A DNA stretch of 64,000 nt from Fibrobacterota bacterium (GTDB lineage Bacteria > Fibrobacterota > Chitinivibrionia > Chitinivibrionales > Chitinispirillaceae). The notes under the pieces are model-generated. The model had not been told where the DNA came from. It searched no databases and saw only the letters and a program-made list of their open reading frames with translations. The translations under genes and the position numbers were made by a program. The stretch is from positions 1 through 64,000 of the forward strand of contig JAEYNR010000008.1 in the NCBI GenBank assembly GCA_023412475.1. Reading direction: 5' to 3'. Below are positions 36,002 to 43,945 of this stretch, in pieces; positions within the stretch are counted from its first letter, which is position 1; the number at the start of each line of letters is the position of its first letter.

Positions 36002-36664
36002 TCAGGTTATGAGCAGATTGTTGATAACCTCTATTACCCCATCAGTATACCTGGCGCAATTTTCAGCAGCCTTTAATGCATTAAAGCTACTGACACTGCC
36101 TGATAAAACCACCCGGCCATTGCTGACCTGGACATCAACTGTATTGACATTTAAATTTGCGCTGCGATCTATTGCAGCCACTATATCTTTTGCTATTAGC
36201 TCATCAACATAGTGAGCAGTAGGAACCACAGTCAGACGATTGTGCAAGGAAATTACTCCATTTATCTCAGCAGCTATCTCCTCGATTCTGAGCTTCTGCC
36301 ACAATGAAGGTACCGGACCATCAAGAGTAATATTCCCATTTTCCACATTTATCAGTACATCTGAAGATACGATATTTTGATCCCATTGCAAAATACTAGT
36401 TAAGATCTCTTTTATTTCTGCATCAGAGGGGATCTGAGCCAGCGAGGGATGGCTTACCGCGATATTGTTTTGTACAGAGGAAACCCCTGAAATAGCCCAC
36501 ACGTCCTCCTCTGCGGCTTCTCTGGCCAGAAAAGTAGGAACAGTGCCATTTAATCTCACAGTTCCATCTGCGAACTCTATTGTAATGGTGGAAGCATCAA
36601 CTCTGGCATCCCAGAATAGTTGATCTACAATATTTTTCTTTATTTCTTCTTTACTTAAAGACAT
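36002..36664 (-). CDS. Triple BON-domain protein
   Basis: ATG at 36664 has GGGAG five bases upstream; a GTG at 36670 is less likely. The 220-residue product is three consecutive BON domains (about 5-70, 78-145 and 150-220), each with the pattern I...L..D..V......V.V..G.V.L.G.V.......A...A....GV..V.N.L. There is no signal peptide, so it is probably cytoplasmic, unlike OsmY. BON domains bind phospholipid or other ligands and are often stress-induced. It is the last gene of an RRM-PRTase-BON operon, 11 bases after the phosphoribosyltransferase stop. Confidence 0.88.
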   Translation of the reverse strand: MSLSKEEIKKNIVDQLFWDARVDASTITIEFADGTVRLNGTVPTFLAREAAEEDVWAISGVSSVQNNIAVSHPSLAQIPSDAEIKEILTSILQWDQNIVSSDVLINVENGNITLDGPVPSLWQKLRIEEIAAEINGVISLHNRLTVVPTAHYVDELIAKDIVAAIDRSANLNVNTVDVQVSNGRVVLSGSVSSFNALKAAENCARYTDGVIEVINNLLIT

Positions 36665-36675
36665 TACCACTCCCT

Positions 36676-37344
36676 TTAAGAGGACAGATGCCCCAAATGT
36701 AAATCGAAAGCTTTTTGCAGCAGCTCACAAACCTGCTGATCGGTAGTCTGCTCAAAATTCTCAAAGTAGCTTCCAACAGCAGAAAAAGGTTCTGGAGTCA
36801 TAAGACATATCAGCTCATCGGCCTCCTCTTTCAACTCCGAGCATGTAGAAGCAGCTCCAAGTGGCACCGCTATCACCAGTTTTGATGGCTCTTTTCTTTT
36901 AAGGGCCCTGACCGCTGCTTTCATCGTAGCCCCTGTAGCCAAGCCATCATCAACAACAAGCACCGTGCGACCAGTAATTTTTGCGATTGCCCGATCACCC
37001 CGATAAAGCTTCTGGCGACGTTCCAGCTCAATAATCTGTTCCTTGGCAGATTGCTCTATGAAATCTCGTGAAATAGACAGGAAATTTACTATCGCATCAT
37101 TGAGCAGAAGCGACCCTCCCTCAGCAACTGCCCCCATAGCAAGTTCTGGTTGATAGGGAGCACCCAGTTTTCTAACTATAAAAACTTCTAATTGAGCCTG
37201 TAAAGCTCTGGCTACCTCAAATGCCACTACCAGTCCACCCCGTGGGAGACCAATAATGAGCAGATCTGGAGTTTCCTTGTATTTTAGCAATTTCTGCGCC
37301 AGAGCACGTCCAGCGCTTTCCCGATCAACAAATCTATCTAACAT
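36676..37344 (-). CDS. Phosphoribosyltransferase-domain protein
   Basis: The 222-residue type I PRTase fold has a PRPP-binding loop at 128-140 (VLVVDDGLATGAT) and an N-terminal hood, FVDRESAGRALAQKL. Motifs IGLPRGGLVVAFEVARAL and VRKLGAPYQPELAMGAVAEGG are typical of the small stress-associated PRTase family found in many environmental bacteria beside BON, erythromycin-esterase or dienelactone-hydrolase genes. No specific base substrate can be assigned, so a purine or pyrimidine salvage name is not justified. It lies between the RRM and BON genes in one probable operon. Confidence 0.88.
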   Translation of the reverse strand: MLDRFVDRESAGRALAQKLLKYKETPDLLIIGLPRGGLVVAFEVARALQAQLEVFIVRKLGAPYQPELAMGAVAEGGSLLLNDAIVNFLSISRDFIEQSAKEQIIELERRQKLYRGDRAIAKITGRTVLVVDDGLATGATMKAAVRALKRKEPSKLVIAVPLGAASTCSELKEEADELICLMTPEPFSAVGSYFENFEQTTDQQVCELLQKAFDLHLGHLSS

Positions 37345-37386
37345 AGGTTTTTTTCTGAAATATTATTGCAGAACCTCTGTTTCTTA

Positions 37387-37695
37387 TCACCAACTGATTG
37401 TGCCCTCATCCTGGCCACCATAGCCGGAGTGCCCATAATCACCTACGCTTTTAGGCTTTCTACCTGTTGCTTCCGAAACTTTTATATGCCGACCCTGAAA
37501 CTCTTTCCCGTTTAACTGACCTACAGCTTCATCTGCGTTTTCCATCTCTACAAAACCAAACCCCCTAGATCTACCAGTCTGCCGGTCGGTTATTATAGAT
37601 GCAGAATCAACTTTGCCAAATTGGGAAAAAAGATTCTTTAATGAATCATCGGTTGTACCCCAGGAAAGATTGCCCACATAAAGTCTTTTGGACAT
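37387..37695 (-). CDS. RRM-domain RNA-binding protein
   Basis: The 102-residue protein is a single RNA recognition motif with RNP2 (RLYVGNL, residues 4-10) and RNP1 (RGFGFVEM, 44-51) intact, plus a short tail with glycine and tyrosine (GDYGHSGYGGQDEG). This is the common bacterial cold- or stress-inducible RRM type that binds single-stranded RNA. ATG at 37695 follows GGGAG by seven bases. It is the first gene of the RRM-PRTase-BON run and divergent from malQ. Confidence 0.93.
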   Translation of the reverse strand: MSKRLYVGNLSWGTTDDSLKNLFSQFGKVDSASIITDRQTGRSRGFGFVEMENADEAVGQLNGKEFQGRHIKVSEATGRKPKSVGDYGHSGYGGQDEGTISW

Positions 37696-37799
37696 CAATT
37701 GCTCCCTTCAGAAAACTACCAGGATCACTCTTCTCAAAAAAAGCAGATCTCTATTTTGCTCTTCTGGAGGATTAATTGCAAACAGCATACCAGTCTGAC

Positions 37800-37846
37800 G
37801 GCAGATATTTTGCAATAGCAAATCAGTTAGTTAATTTTGATCTGCC
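37800..37846. promoter_or_regulatory. Inverted repeat upstream of malQ
   Basis: GGCAGAT at 37800-37806 and its exact complement ATCTGCC at 37840-37846 flank 33 AT-rich bases between the divergent RRM and malQ genes. This may be a regulatory site; the arms are short. Confidence 0.3.
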
Positions 37847-37870
37847 ATTCTACCGCAGGAGTCAACAATT

Positions 37871-39367
37871 ATGTTAAAAAGAGGAAGCGGAATCCTTCTT
37901 CACATCGTCTCTCTTCCCTCACCATTTGGTATCGGTGATCTGGGAGAGAAGGCCCGCGACTTCGCCGATTTGCTGGCTTCTGCACATCAAAGCTACTGGC
38001 AGGTACTACCTCTTAACCCCTCTGACCCTCAAAGCGATTTTTCCCCCTATAGCAGCAACTCCTCTTTTGCACTAAACCCGCTACTTATAGATCCTCATTT
38101 TTTGGTAAAACAGAAGTTGGTTCCCAAATCCATAATCCAGCCACTAACCGTTTGCAATCCTGAATGTGTGGCTTATGAAAAAGTGACCCCTTTCAAAATG
38201 GGACTAATGCAAACAGCATTCTCTAATGCTCAAAAACAAGGCCTGGGATCCAATTTCTTCCATTTCTGCGAACAAAATGCCTCCTGGCTTGACGAACACG
38301 CCATTTTTACAACTCTCTCCAACAACTTCAATAACCAACCCTGGAGCAGATGGCCTCCTCCTTTGAGGGACCGTGACTCGCAAGCACTTAAAGAATTCAG
38401 TAACCGATTTCACCAACAAATACAAAAAGAGAAATACTGCCAATATCTGATGATGCAGCAATGGAGAAATCTTCATCATCACTGTAAAGAGATCGGTGTT
38501 CAACTCATTGGCGATCTTCCAATGTTTGTCAGTTATGACAGCGTGGATGTGTGGGCTAACCGGGAGTTTTTTAAACTGGATCAGCAGCTTTTGCCTGCAT
38601 TTTTCGCTGGCGCACCTCCAGACCGCTTTAGTTCTCAGGGACAGCTCTGGCATAACCCGGTTTATAACTGGGAGACCCTGAAAAAACATAAATACTCTTT
38701 TTGGATAAAACGGTTGCGCCGTTCCTTCGAGCTTTTTGACATTTTAAGAATAGATCATTTCCGGGGCCTTATCGCCTACTGGGAAACTCCAGCAAACCAC
38801 CAGAACGCCTCCGCCGGAACATGGCAAAGCGTTCCGGTAGATGACTTTTTTAATACCATTTTCAAGCACTTCTTCTGCTTTCCGGTAATTGCTGAGGACC
38901 TGGGAACCATAACCCCGGATGTGCGTGAAGCAATGAACCGGTTCCAAATTCCGGGAACTAAAGTTTTCCTCTTCTCCTTTGAAAGTCTAAACCCCAACCA
39001 CCCATATCTTCCTCACAACTATGAGAAAAGCTGTATGGCCTGCACTGGTACCCACGACACCAACACCATCAGAGGATGGTATCAGCAGGACTGCTCAGAA
39101 CAGGAGCGTCAGAATCTGCTCCATTACCTGGGAGTGAAAGCCGACTCAGAAATAATCCATTGGAAAGCGATCCGCTCACTGATGCAATCCGCAGCAGACA
39201 TGGTGATATTTCCTCTGCAGGATGTCCTGGGATATGGCTCTGAGGCCAGGATGAACACTCCAGGAACCAGAAAAAACAACTGGCGATGGCGCTACAGAGA
39301 AAACGCAATCACCTCAGAAATTCAAAATAAGCTTAAAGAGTTGACAATTTTGTTTGGAAGAGGGTAA
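37871..39367 (+). CDS. malQ: 4-alpha-glucanotransferase
   Basis: A GH77 amylomaltase transferring alpha-1,4-glucan segments, used in maltodextrin and glycogen turnover. The 498-residue product has GDLPMFVSYDSVDVWANREF, GAPPDRFSSQGQLWHNPVYN, the nucleophile Asp295 in RIDHFRGL, and the acid/base Glu342 in VIAEDLGTI. TGTHDTNTIRGWY with the conserved HD follows. All conserved regions are present and the length is normal for GH77. GGAG lies about ten bases before ATG 37871. It converges with the PAC2 gene, with only two bases between the two stop codons. Confidence 0.96.
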   Translation: MLKRGSGILLHIVSLPSPFGIGDLGEKARDFADLLASAHQSYWQVLPLNPSDPQSDFSPYSSNSSFALNPLLIDPHFLVKQKLVPKSIIQPLTVCNPECVAYEKVTPFKMGLMQTAFSNAQKQGLGSNFFHFCEQNASWLDEHAIFTTLSNNFNNQPWSRWPPPLRDRDSQALKEFSNRFHQQIQKEKYCQYLMMQQWRNLHHHCKEIGVQLIGDLPMFVSYDSVDVWANREFFKLDQQLLPAFFAGAPPDRFSSQGQLWHNPVYNWETLKKHKYSFWIKRLRRSFELFDILRIDHFRGLIAYWETPANHQNASAGTWQSVPVDDFFNTIFKHFFCFPVIAEDLGTITPDVREAMNRFQIPGTKVFLFSFESLNPNHPYLPHNYEKSCMACTGTHDTNTIRGWYQQDCSEQERQNLLHYLGVKADSEIIHWKAIRSLMQSAADMVIFPLQDVLGYGSEARMNTPGTRKNNWRWRYRENAITSEIQNKLKELTILFGRG

Positions 39368-39369
39368 CT

Positions 39370-40284
39370 CTATTCGAAAAGATCCAAAAAACGATCTTCA
39401 TACAAATTATACAAGCCCCATTTATCCAGTTCCTCTTTGAGCTCTTGTGCTCTAGAGCGATCGTGGGCGGCATTGTTGAACATAACCTCTATTCGATCCA
39501 TCACATACTTTGGCACATCCTCCCGCTGCACACCTGGAATCTCCGGCTCCTCTTCAAAAAAGCCTGCAGAGAAAAACTCTTTTATTTTCTCCTCTATCTG
39601 TGCAAACATGGGATCTGCCAGCTCAATATCATGCTCAAGTTCTGAAAAATCTATATCCACTCCCGCTATTTCCACCAGTTTTGTAACAATAGACAGCGCA
39701 GCCCTGGGATAAGTAAGAGTACCTGCGTAAGCGGGAATTGTAGCTAATAGACAAACCGCATCAATTCCCCTTGCACCTGCAAAACCTAGCATTAAGCCAT
39801 TAAGTCCACTGATTATGCCATCAGGCATGGCTTGTAGCCCCCTGCTCTCAAGCTCCCCCTTTAGTCCCGGATTATTACAGGCATACAAAACTCTGGGTTG
39901 GTCCTGATGACTCATCGACTGGGGAAGCGCTGCAGCAGTGTAGATTCTGGGGGTGCTAAGCTCTCTGGACAAATCCAGTATAGCCCGCATCACCTCTACA
40001 TCGTAAACTCCACCCGCATGCGCATTGCTCTCGAAGATTATAATATCGGGGTTATGCTTATGATAGAAAACACTTTGAGGAGTGTCAGGAAAATGCGCAA
40101 CGCCGGAATTTACCACTATAGAATCGGGGGTGATAAACTGACTCATATCTATCTGGGCAAAAAGATGACAATCCAGTTTCCTGCGCAGATAATCCATTGC
40201 CAGAATACCCACATTTCCTGCCCCGGTCCAGGAGGCAAACAGAAGCGGCTCAATATTAAAATGGATCCTGTGAAGAATATTCAT
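39370..40284 (-). CDS. PAC2-family protein
   Basis: ATG at 40284 is preferred over 40299 because GGGAG precedes it closely. The 304-residue product shows the PAC2 pattern seen in archaeal proteasome-assembly-chaperone-like and actinobacterial proteins: LLFASWTGAGNVGILAMDYL, then DIIIFESNAH, IYTAAALPQSMSHQDQPRVL, GIISGLNGLMLGFAGARGID and CLLATIPAY. The C-terminal helical part (about 200-304) is acidic. Since no proteasome gene is visible here, its function is unknown; in bacteria lacking proteasomes such proteins are uncharacterised. It follows the PRC-barrel gene by 33 bases and is likely co-transcribed with it. Confidence 0.82.
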   Translation of the reverse strand: MNILHRIHFNIEPLLFASWTGAGNVGILAMDYLRRKLDCHLFAQIDMSQFITPDSIVVNSGVAHFPDTPQSVFYHKHNPDIIIFESNAHAGGVYDVEVMRAILDLSRELSTPRIYTAAALPQSMSHQDQPRVLYACNNPGLKGELESRGLQAMPDGIISGLNGLMLGFAGARGIDAVCLLATIPAYAGTLTYPRAALSIVTKLVEIAGVDIDFSELEHDIELADPMFAQIEEKIKEFFSAGFFEEEPEIPGVQREDVPKYVMDRIEVMFNNAAHDRSRAQELKEELDKWGLYNLYEDRFLDLFE

Positions 40285-40317
40285 ATAGCTCCCGAACATC
40301 GCGTGCCAGATTTTTTT

Positions 40318-41121
40318 TTATTCTGCTGTCTCTTCCCAATATTTAGGACGTTCATAATAGTTATAAAGCCTTTTTTCCATATCGCGGGTCAGAGGCACCG
40401 AAGAATCATACTCTGGCCCGATTTCAATGGTTTCCTTGTCAAATTCTACATATACCAAAGCCTCGCTCCAGTCTATACCCTTTGTCCACTGCGGAGCCAT
40501 AAGTACCCGCTTACCCGGTAAGATATTACTGGTGTCTATAACCAGATAACGAATCACCCAGTGTATATCATCCAGTATGAAATCCTCCAGATGCCCAACC
40601 TGCTCATCGGTAGCCTGAACAAAGTAACCAGCAACCTCTTTGGTTTTCCGAAGATGCGACCTGCGAGCCTTTTCCTCCAGCTCACTTTCCTTCTGCAATG
40701 CCTTCTCGGCCAGTGTCGAGTCTTCATGTGAGGACTGGTACTGGAAAGGTTTAGTAAGACCAGGATAAAGAGCCGCACCCAGGGAGTTATAATTCTCTGG
40801 ATAAACCCAGTAAAAGGGCCAGGAATAATAATTATGCAGCCGCTGCTCCTCTATACGGGAAACCGGATTTGCTGTATCGATAGTGGGACAGTTTTGAATT
40901 TGCTCCTTAGTGTTTTTTACCACCACCTTCTCTTTTGTAGTCTCGGCTATTGATGCAGGTGATAAAAGAACCCGCTTGCCTGATATCCAGGAACCAATAT
41001 CTGCCACCAGATAACGAACAGCCCAGTTCTGATCATCAAAAAGAAACTGCTCCACCTTCCCAACTACTCCATCGGCTGCTTCCACCGCCAGATTATAACA
41101 ACTCTTGGCACTACGAAACAT
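40318..41121 (-). CDS. Double PRC-barrel protein
   Basis: The 267-residue product consists of two PRC-barrel-type domains, about 1-75 and 165-245. Each contains G-x-V-x-x-FLFDD..W.VRYLV-type strands followed by SGKRVLLSP or PGKRVLMAP. Between them is a linker with YYSWPFYWVYPE and a charged helix (EKALQKESELEEKARRSH). The C-terminal tail repeats the YNYYERPKYWEE motif. There is no signal peptide. PRC barrels occur in the photosynthetic reaction centre H subunit, in RimM and in many stress proteins of unknown role. It heads a two-gene unit with the PAC2 gene. Confidence 0.85.
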   Translation of the reverse strand: MFRSAKSCYNLAVEAADGVVGKVEQFLFDDQNWAVRYLVADIGSWISGKRVLLSPASIAETTKEKVVVKNTKEQIQNCPTIDTANPVSRIEEQRLHNYYSWPFYWVYPENYNSLGAALYPGLTKPFQYQSSHEDSTLAEKALQKESELEEKARRSHLRKTKEVAGYFVQATDEQVGHLEDFILDDIHWVIRYLVIDTSNILPGKRVLMAPQWTKGIDWSEALVYVEFDKETIEIGPEYDSSVPLTRDMEKRLYNYYERPKYWEETAE

Positions 41122-41205
41122 TTTTTCCTACCCCCCAGTTTGCAGATACTGGACACAGCTCTTCTATAACTAAGAAAAAACAATAATCGTGCCAGATAAG
41201 CCCCT

Positions 41206-41262
41206 CTTCACACCCAAATAACGAATATCGAATGTCGAAAAATGAATTCTGAACTGAGGGGA
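41206..41262. repeat. Degenerate CGAATATC-type intergenic repeat
   Basis: The stretch reads as imperfect short units (ACGAATAT, CGAATGT, CGAAAAATGAA). The 14-mer AATAACGAATATCG at 41217-41230 recurs exactly at 43344-43357, and a related GAATAACGAAATCC occurs near 55000. Confidence 0.4.
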
Positions 41263-41350
41263 AAGACAACCAATGTAAGAAGCCACATATGAAGGGGTTC
41301 TGAGGTTAACCCCCGTGCGGTTGGGAGGTTCAGATTTCCGAAATCCAAGC

Positions 41351-42850
41351 TCAGGTCTCTTTAATGGTTTTCATCAGTGGAATCAATAACACCATCCCAG
41401 GAACCGCTGCCAGAAAACTAATCCCAAAAAACCAGCCATAACCAAGTCTCGATGCCATAAGGCCGCTCAGCGCGCCAGCAAAAATCCCGCTAAGATTCAT
41501 TAAACCCGATCCTATCGCATAATGAGCCGCCTTATACTCCCCCTTACACATCCTCATCAGAAATGTCATAAGCACCGAAGTCCCCAATCCACCTGCAAAC
41601 TGATCAAACCCATGCACCGAAGCAAACTTAATCAGATTAGCAACTCCCATAAAGACCGGTTCTGCTGAATTGACATTTCCTGCTATAATTTCCTGAAAAT
41701 CGAAACCGAGCCACATGTAAAGCAGGTTGGTCCCGTTCTGCAATAGTAGAAATGGAATAATCACTCTCGTGAGTGAATAATGGTAAATAAGATAACCACC
41801 CAGCAGCGCCCCTCCAATAGAAGACGGCAACCCGACCAGAGCTGTCAGCCACCCGAAATGCTCTTCCAGCCCGCAATCCACTATAAAGGGAGATACCATA
41901 TTACTGAGCAAAATCTCACCAGTACGAAGCAATACTATAAAAGCTATTAAAAGTGCAATCCTTTCCTGCTCCATAAAGGAGACAAATGCTCTGGCATAAT
42001 ATGCCTGGGGATTCTTTATTAATTCAGAAGCTATCTTTTTTCTGTATAGCGCAGCAAAAAACAAAGAGCCAAAAAGGAAAATATTTATCCATGCCGGAAA
42101 ATTAAGCTGCTCAAAAAGAGGAACTGAACCTCTCAGTTGATTGTAAAACCCGGAGTTTACTGTAGCTCTTAATGTCACCACGATCAGTACAATTGTACTC
42201 ACAGCAGCAATGGACTTTATGTTTAATAACGTACCAAAAAGCTGTCTCAAAGGATACTGAACTGTCTGACACTCAGGCAAAAACGCCACATGGTAAACTG
42301 TCAACAAGCCCATTAGAACTCCTGCAGATATAAACGCCGGCATCCATCCTGCCTTCACTCCCACCGAAGCAATGATTCCACTGCCTGCCATTAGTGCACA
42401 TCGATAAGCAAGAACCCTGAATCCTACATACCTTGACTGATCATCGCTATTTAGAGCAACTATATAATAACCATCAATTGCGATGTCATGTGTGGCAGCA
42501 ACAAAAGCCCCTATCATAAAAATGACTGCCACAGCCTGTACACTCCATGAAAACGGTATTAATAAACCACATACCAGAAATAGTGCTGCCAATATCCCCT
42601 GAGACACATTTAACCACCACCGTTTGGTTAAAAACCGATCGATATGCGGTGCCCAGAAAAATTTCAATACCCAGGGAAGTCCAAATAAAGAGGTAAGCCC
42701 GATAGATTCCAGGCTTACATTCATGGTGCGGAAAAAAAATGATGAAACGGTTCTGATAATTGAATAAGGAAAACCTTCAGCAAAATAGGTACTAAAACAC
42801 CATACAAGAGGATGAGAGAGCAGTTTTTTTCTTTGCACCTTATTATTCAA
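41351..42850 (-). CDS. MFS transporter, AmpG-like
   Basis: The 499-residue integral membrane protein has about twelve predicted helices. Its N-terminus CFSTYFAEGFPYSIIRTVSSFFFR followed by GLTSLFGLPWVLKFFWAPHIDRF is the AmpG/PAT-type signature; AmpG proteins import anhydromuropeptides. A second landmark, ATHDIAIDGYY, is also conserved in this group. Substrate specificity is not provable from sequence, so the gene symbol is withheld. A wall-recycling role would fit the peptidoglycan genes elsewhere in the window, but there is no adjacent recycling enzyme. Single gene. Confidence 0.8.
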   Translation of the reverse strand: MNNKVQRKKLLSHPLVWCFSTYFAEGFPYSIIRTVSSFFFRTMNVSLESIGLTSLFGLPWVLKFFWAPHIDRFLTKRWWLNVSQGILAALFLVCGLLIPFSWSVQAVAVIFMIGAFVAATHDIAIDGYYIVALNSDDQSRYVGFRVLAYRCALMAGSGIIASVGVKAGWMPAFISAGVLMGLLTVYHVAFLPECQTVQYPLRQLFGTLLNIKSIAAVSTIVLIVVTLRATVNSGFYNQLRGSVPLFEQLNFPAWINIFLFGSLFFAALYRKKIASELIKNPQAYYARAFVSFMEQERIALLIAFIVLLRTGEILLSNMVSPFIVDCGLEEHFGWLTALVGLPSSIGGALLGGYLIYHYSLTRVIIPFLLLQNGTNLLYMWLGFDFQEIIAGNVNSAEPVFMGVANLIKFASVHGFDQFAGGLGTSVLMTFLMRMCKGEYKAAHYAIGSGLMNLSGIFAGALSGLMASRLGYGWFFGISFLAAVPGMVLLIPLMKTIKET

Positions 42851-43412
42851 AACAAAAGCCTCTGGGTTAAAATTTCAATTACCGTACAAATCAATCTGAA
42901 TACAGGGGATATCTTCCCAGATTTTATCTTACCACCAACTGTAAGGCATTATAAATCATAAGAGTAAATTATTTGATTTTGGAATGCGTAAGCAAATAAA
43001 TATCGAAATTGGGAAAGGCATTGCCCATGTCAGGCTCATTTTGGACTTATATCATTAAAGTATCTATCCCTAATAGATAAAATTCATGTAACTGCTCAAG
43101 TATGGCAAAAAAAACAACACAAAACATCATAGTAAAACGATATCTAATCGGAAAAAATATCTAAACCAGAATTCAAAATTCACTTTGATTGTTTATATCT
43201 GATTCTTTCTTATTTCTGACTAAGCAACAAATTCATCTTCTAATGGACACCATTCCGGACCGTTTTTAACGAATGAATAGCAGATCGAAGAGAGAGAGGC
43301 GCTTTGCAGCGGGTTCTTTCACTATTTGACAACTTAAGTTAAAAATAACGAATATCGTGTAAAAAAAAGAGCTACCCTGAAACCTAACAACACACATAGC
43401 TGTCATTTCAAC
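42851..43412. other. Intergenic region between the MFS gene and the V-ATPase operon end
   Basis: No gene or RNA is supported. It contains a 17-base sequence TCTAATCGGAAAAAATA (43143-43159) that recurs exactly at 60680-60696, and a copy of the CGAATATCG repeat at 43344-43357. Confidence 0.4.
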
Positions 43413-43446
43413 AAAAAAAAGGGTGCCAATTTTTTTGACACCCTTT
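43413..43446 (-). terminator. Rho-independent terminator of the V-ATPase operon
   Basis: On the minus strand AAAGGGTGTCAA / TTGGCACCCTTT forms a strong hairpin (one G-T pair) followed by eight Ts, starting about 27 bases after the subunit K stop. Confidence 0.85.
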
Positions 43447-43472
43447 ACTACAGTATTGATGTTGCGTACTAA

Positions 43473-43922
43473 TTACAGTCTCATAAGATTCTGCATCAGA
43501 ATAGCGGCAACCAGTGAGAGTATGGCGTAGAGCTCCGGGAAAGCAGCTAAAATCATGGTGTTCCCAAAAGCATTGTGCCCCTGGCCAATCGCTGCGATTC
43601 CATGAGCACAAAGTTTTCCCTGATAAATTGCAGATATAAAACAGGAAAGTGCGATTGCCAATCCGGCACCAAGTACTACGGCTCCTTGAAAAAGAGTAAG
43701 ATCAGGATTAACCACGCCCGAATACATGATAAAGCCCACAAAGCCATATAGCCCCTGTGAAGCCGGCAGAGCAGAAAGGATCATACCACTTCCAAATGCT
43801 TCGGGTTTTTTCTTTATCATACCCAGAACCGATGAACCTCCTATGACCAGGCCCATAGCAGAACCAGCTCCAGACATTCCCACCATCAAACCCATCCCAA
43901 TCAGTGCAAGAATATAACCCAT
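43473..43922 (-). CDS. V-type ATP synthase subunit K (proteolipid)
   Basis: ATG at 43922 gives GGAGG six bases upstream. The 149-residue proteolipid has four helices, a duplicated hairpin in which only the second hairpin keeps the carboxylate, Glu130 in FPELYAIL. The first hairpin has Ser55-Gln56 in LPASQGLYGF, and Gln101 lies in YQGK. These match the Na+ ligands known from Enterococcus NtpK (Thr64, Gln65, Gln110, Glu139), suggesting a sodium-coupled ring. It forms the membrane rotor with subunit I. Last gene of the operon, followed by a strong terminator. Confidence 0.92.
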   Translation of the reverse strand: MGYILALIGMGLMVGMSGAGSAMGLVIGGSSVLGMIKKKPEAFGSGMILSALPASQGLYGFVGFIMYSGVVNPDLTLFQGAVVLGAGLAIALSCFISAIYQGKLCAHGIAAIGQGHNAFGNTMILAAFPELYAILSLVAAILMQNLMRL

Positions 43923-43945
43923 CATCAACCTCCCTGAGATATTTG

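Noticed and set aside
43726..43917. + strand frame opposite subunit K
   Set aside because: Antisense to a glycine/alanine-rich membrane gene, where open antisense frames are common.
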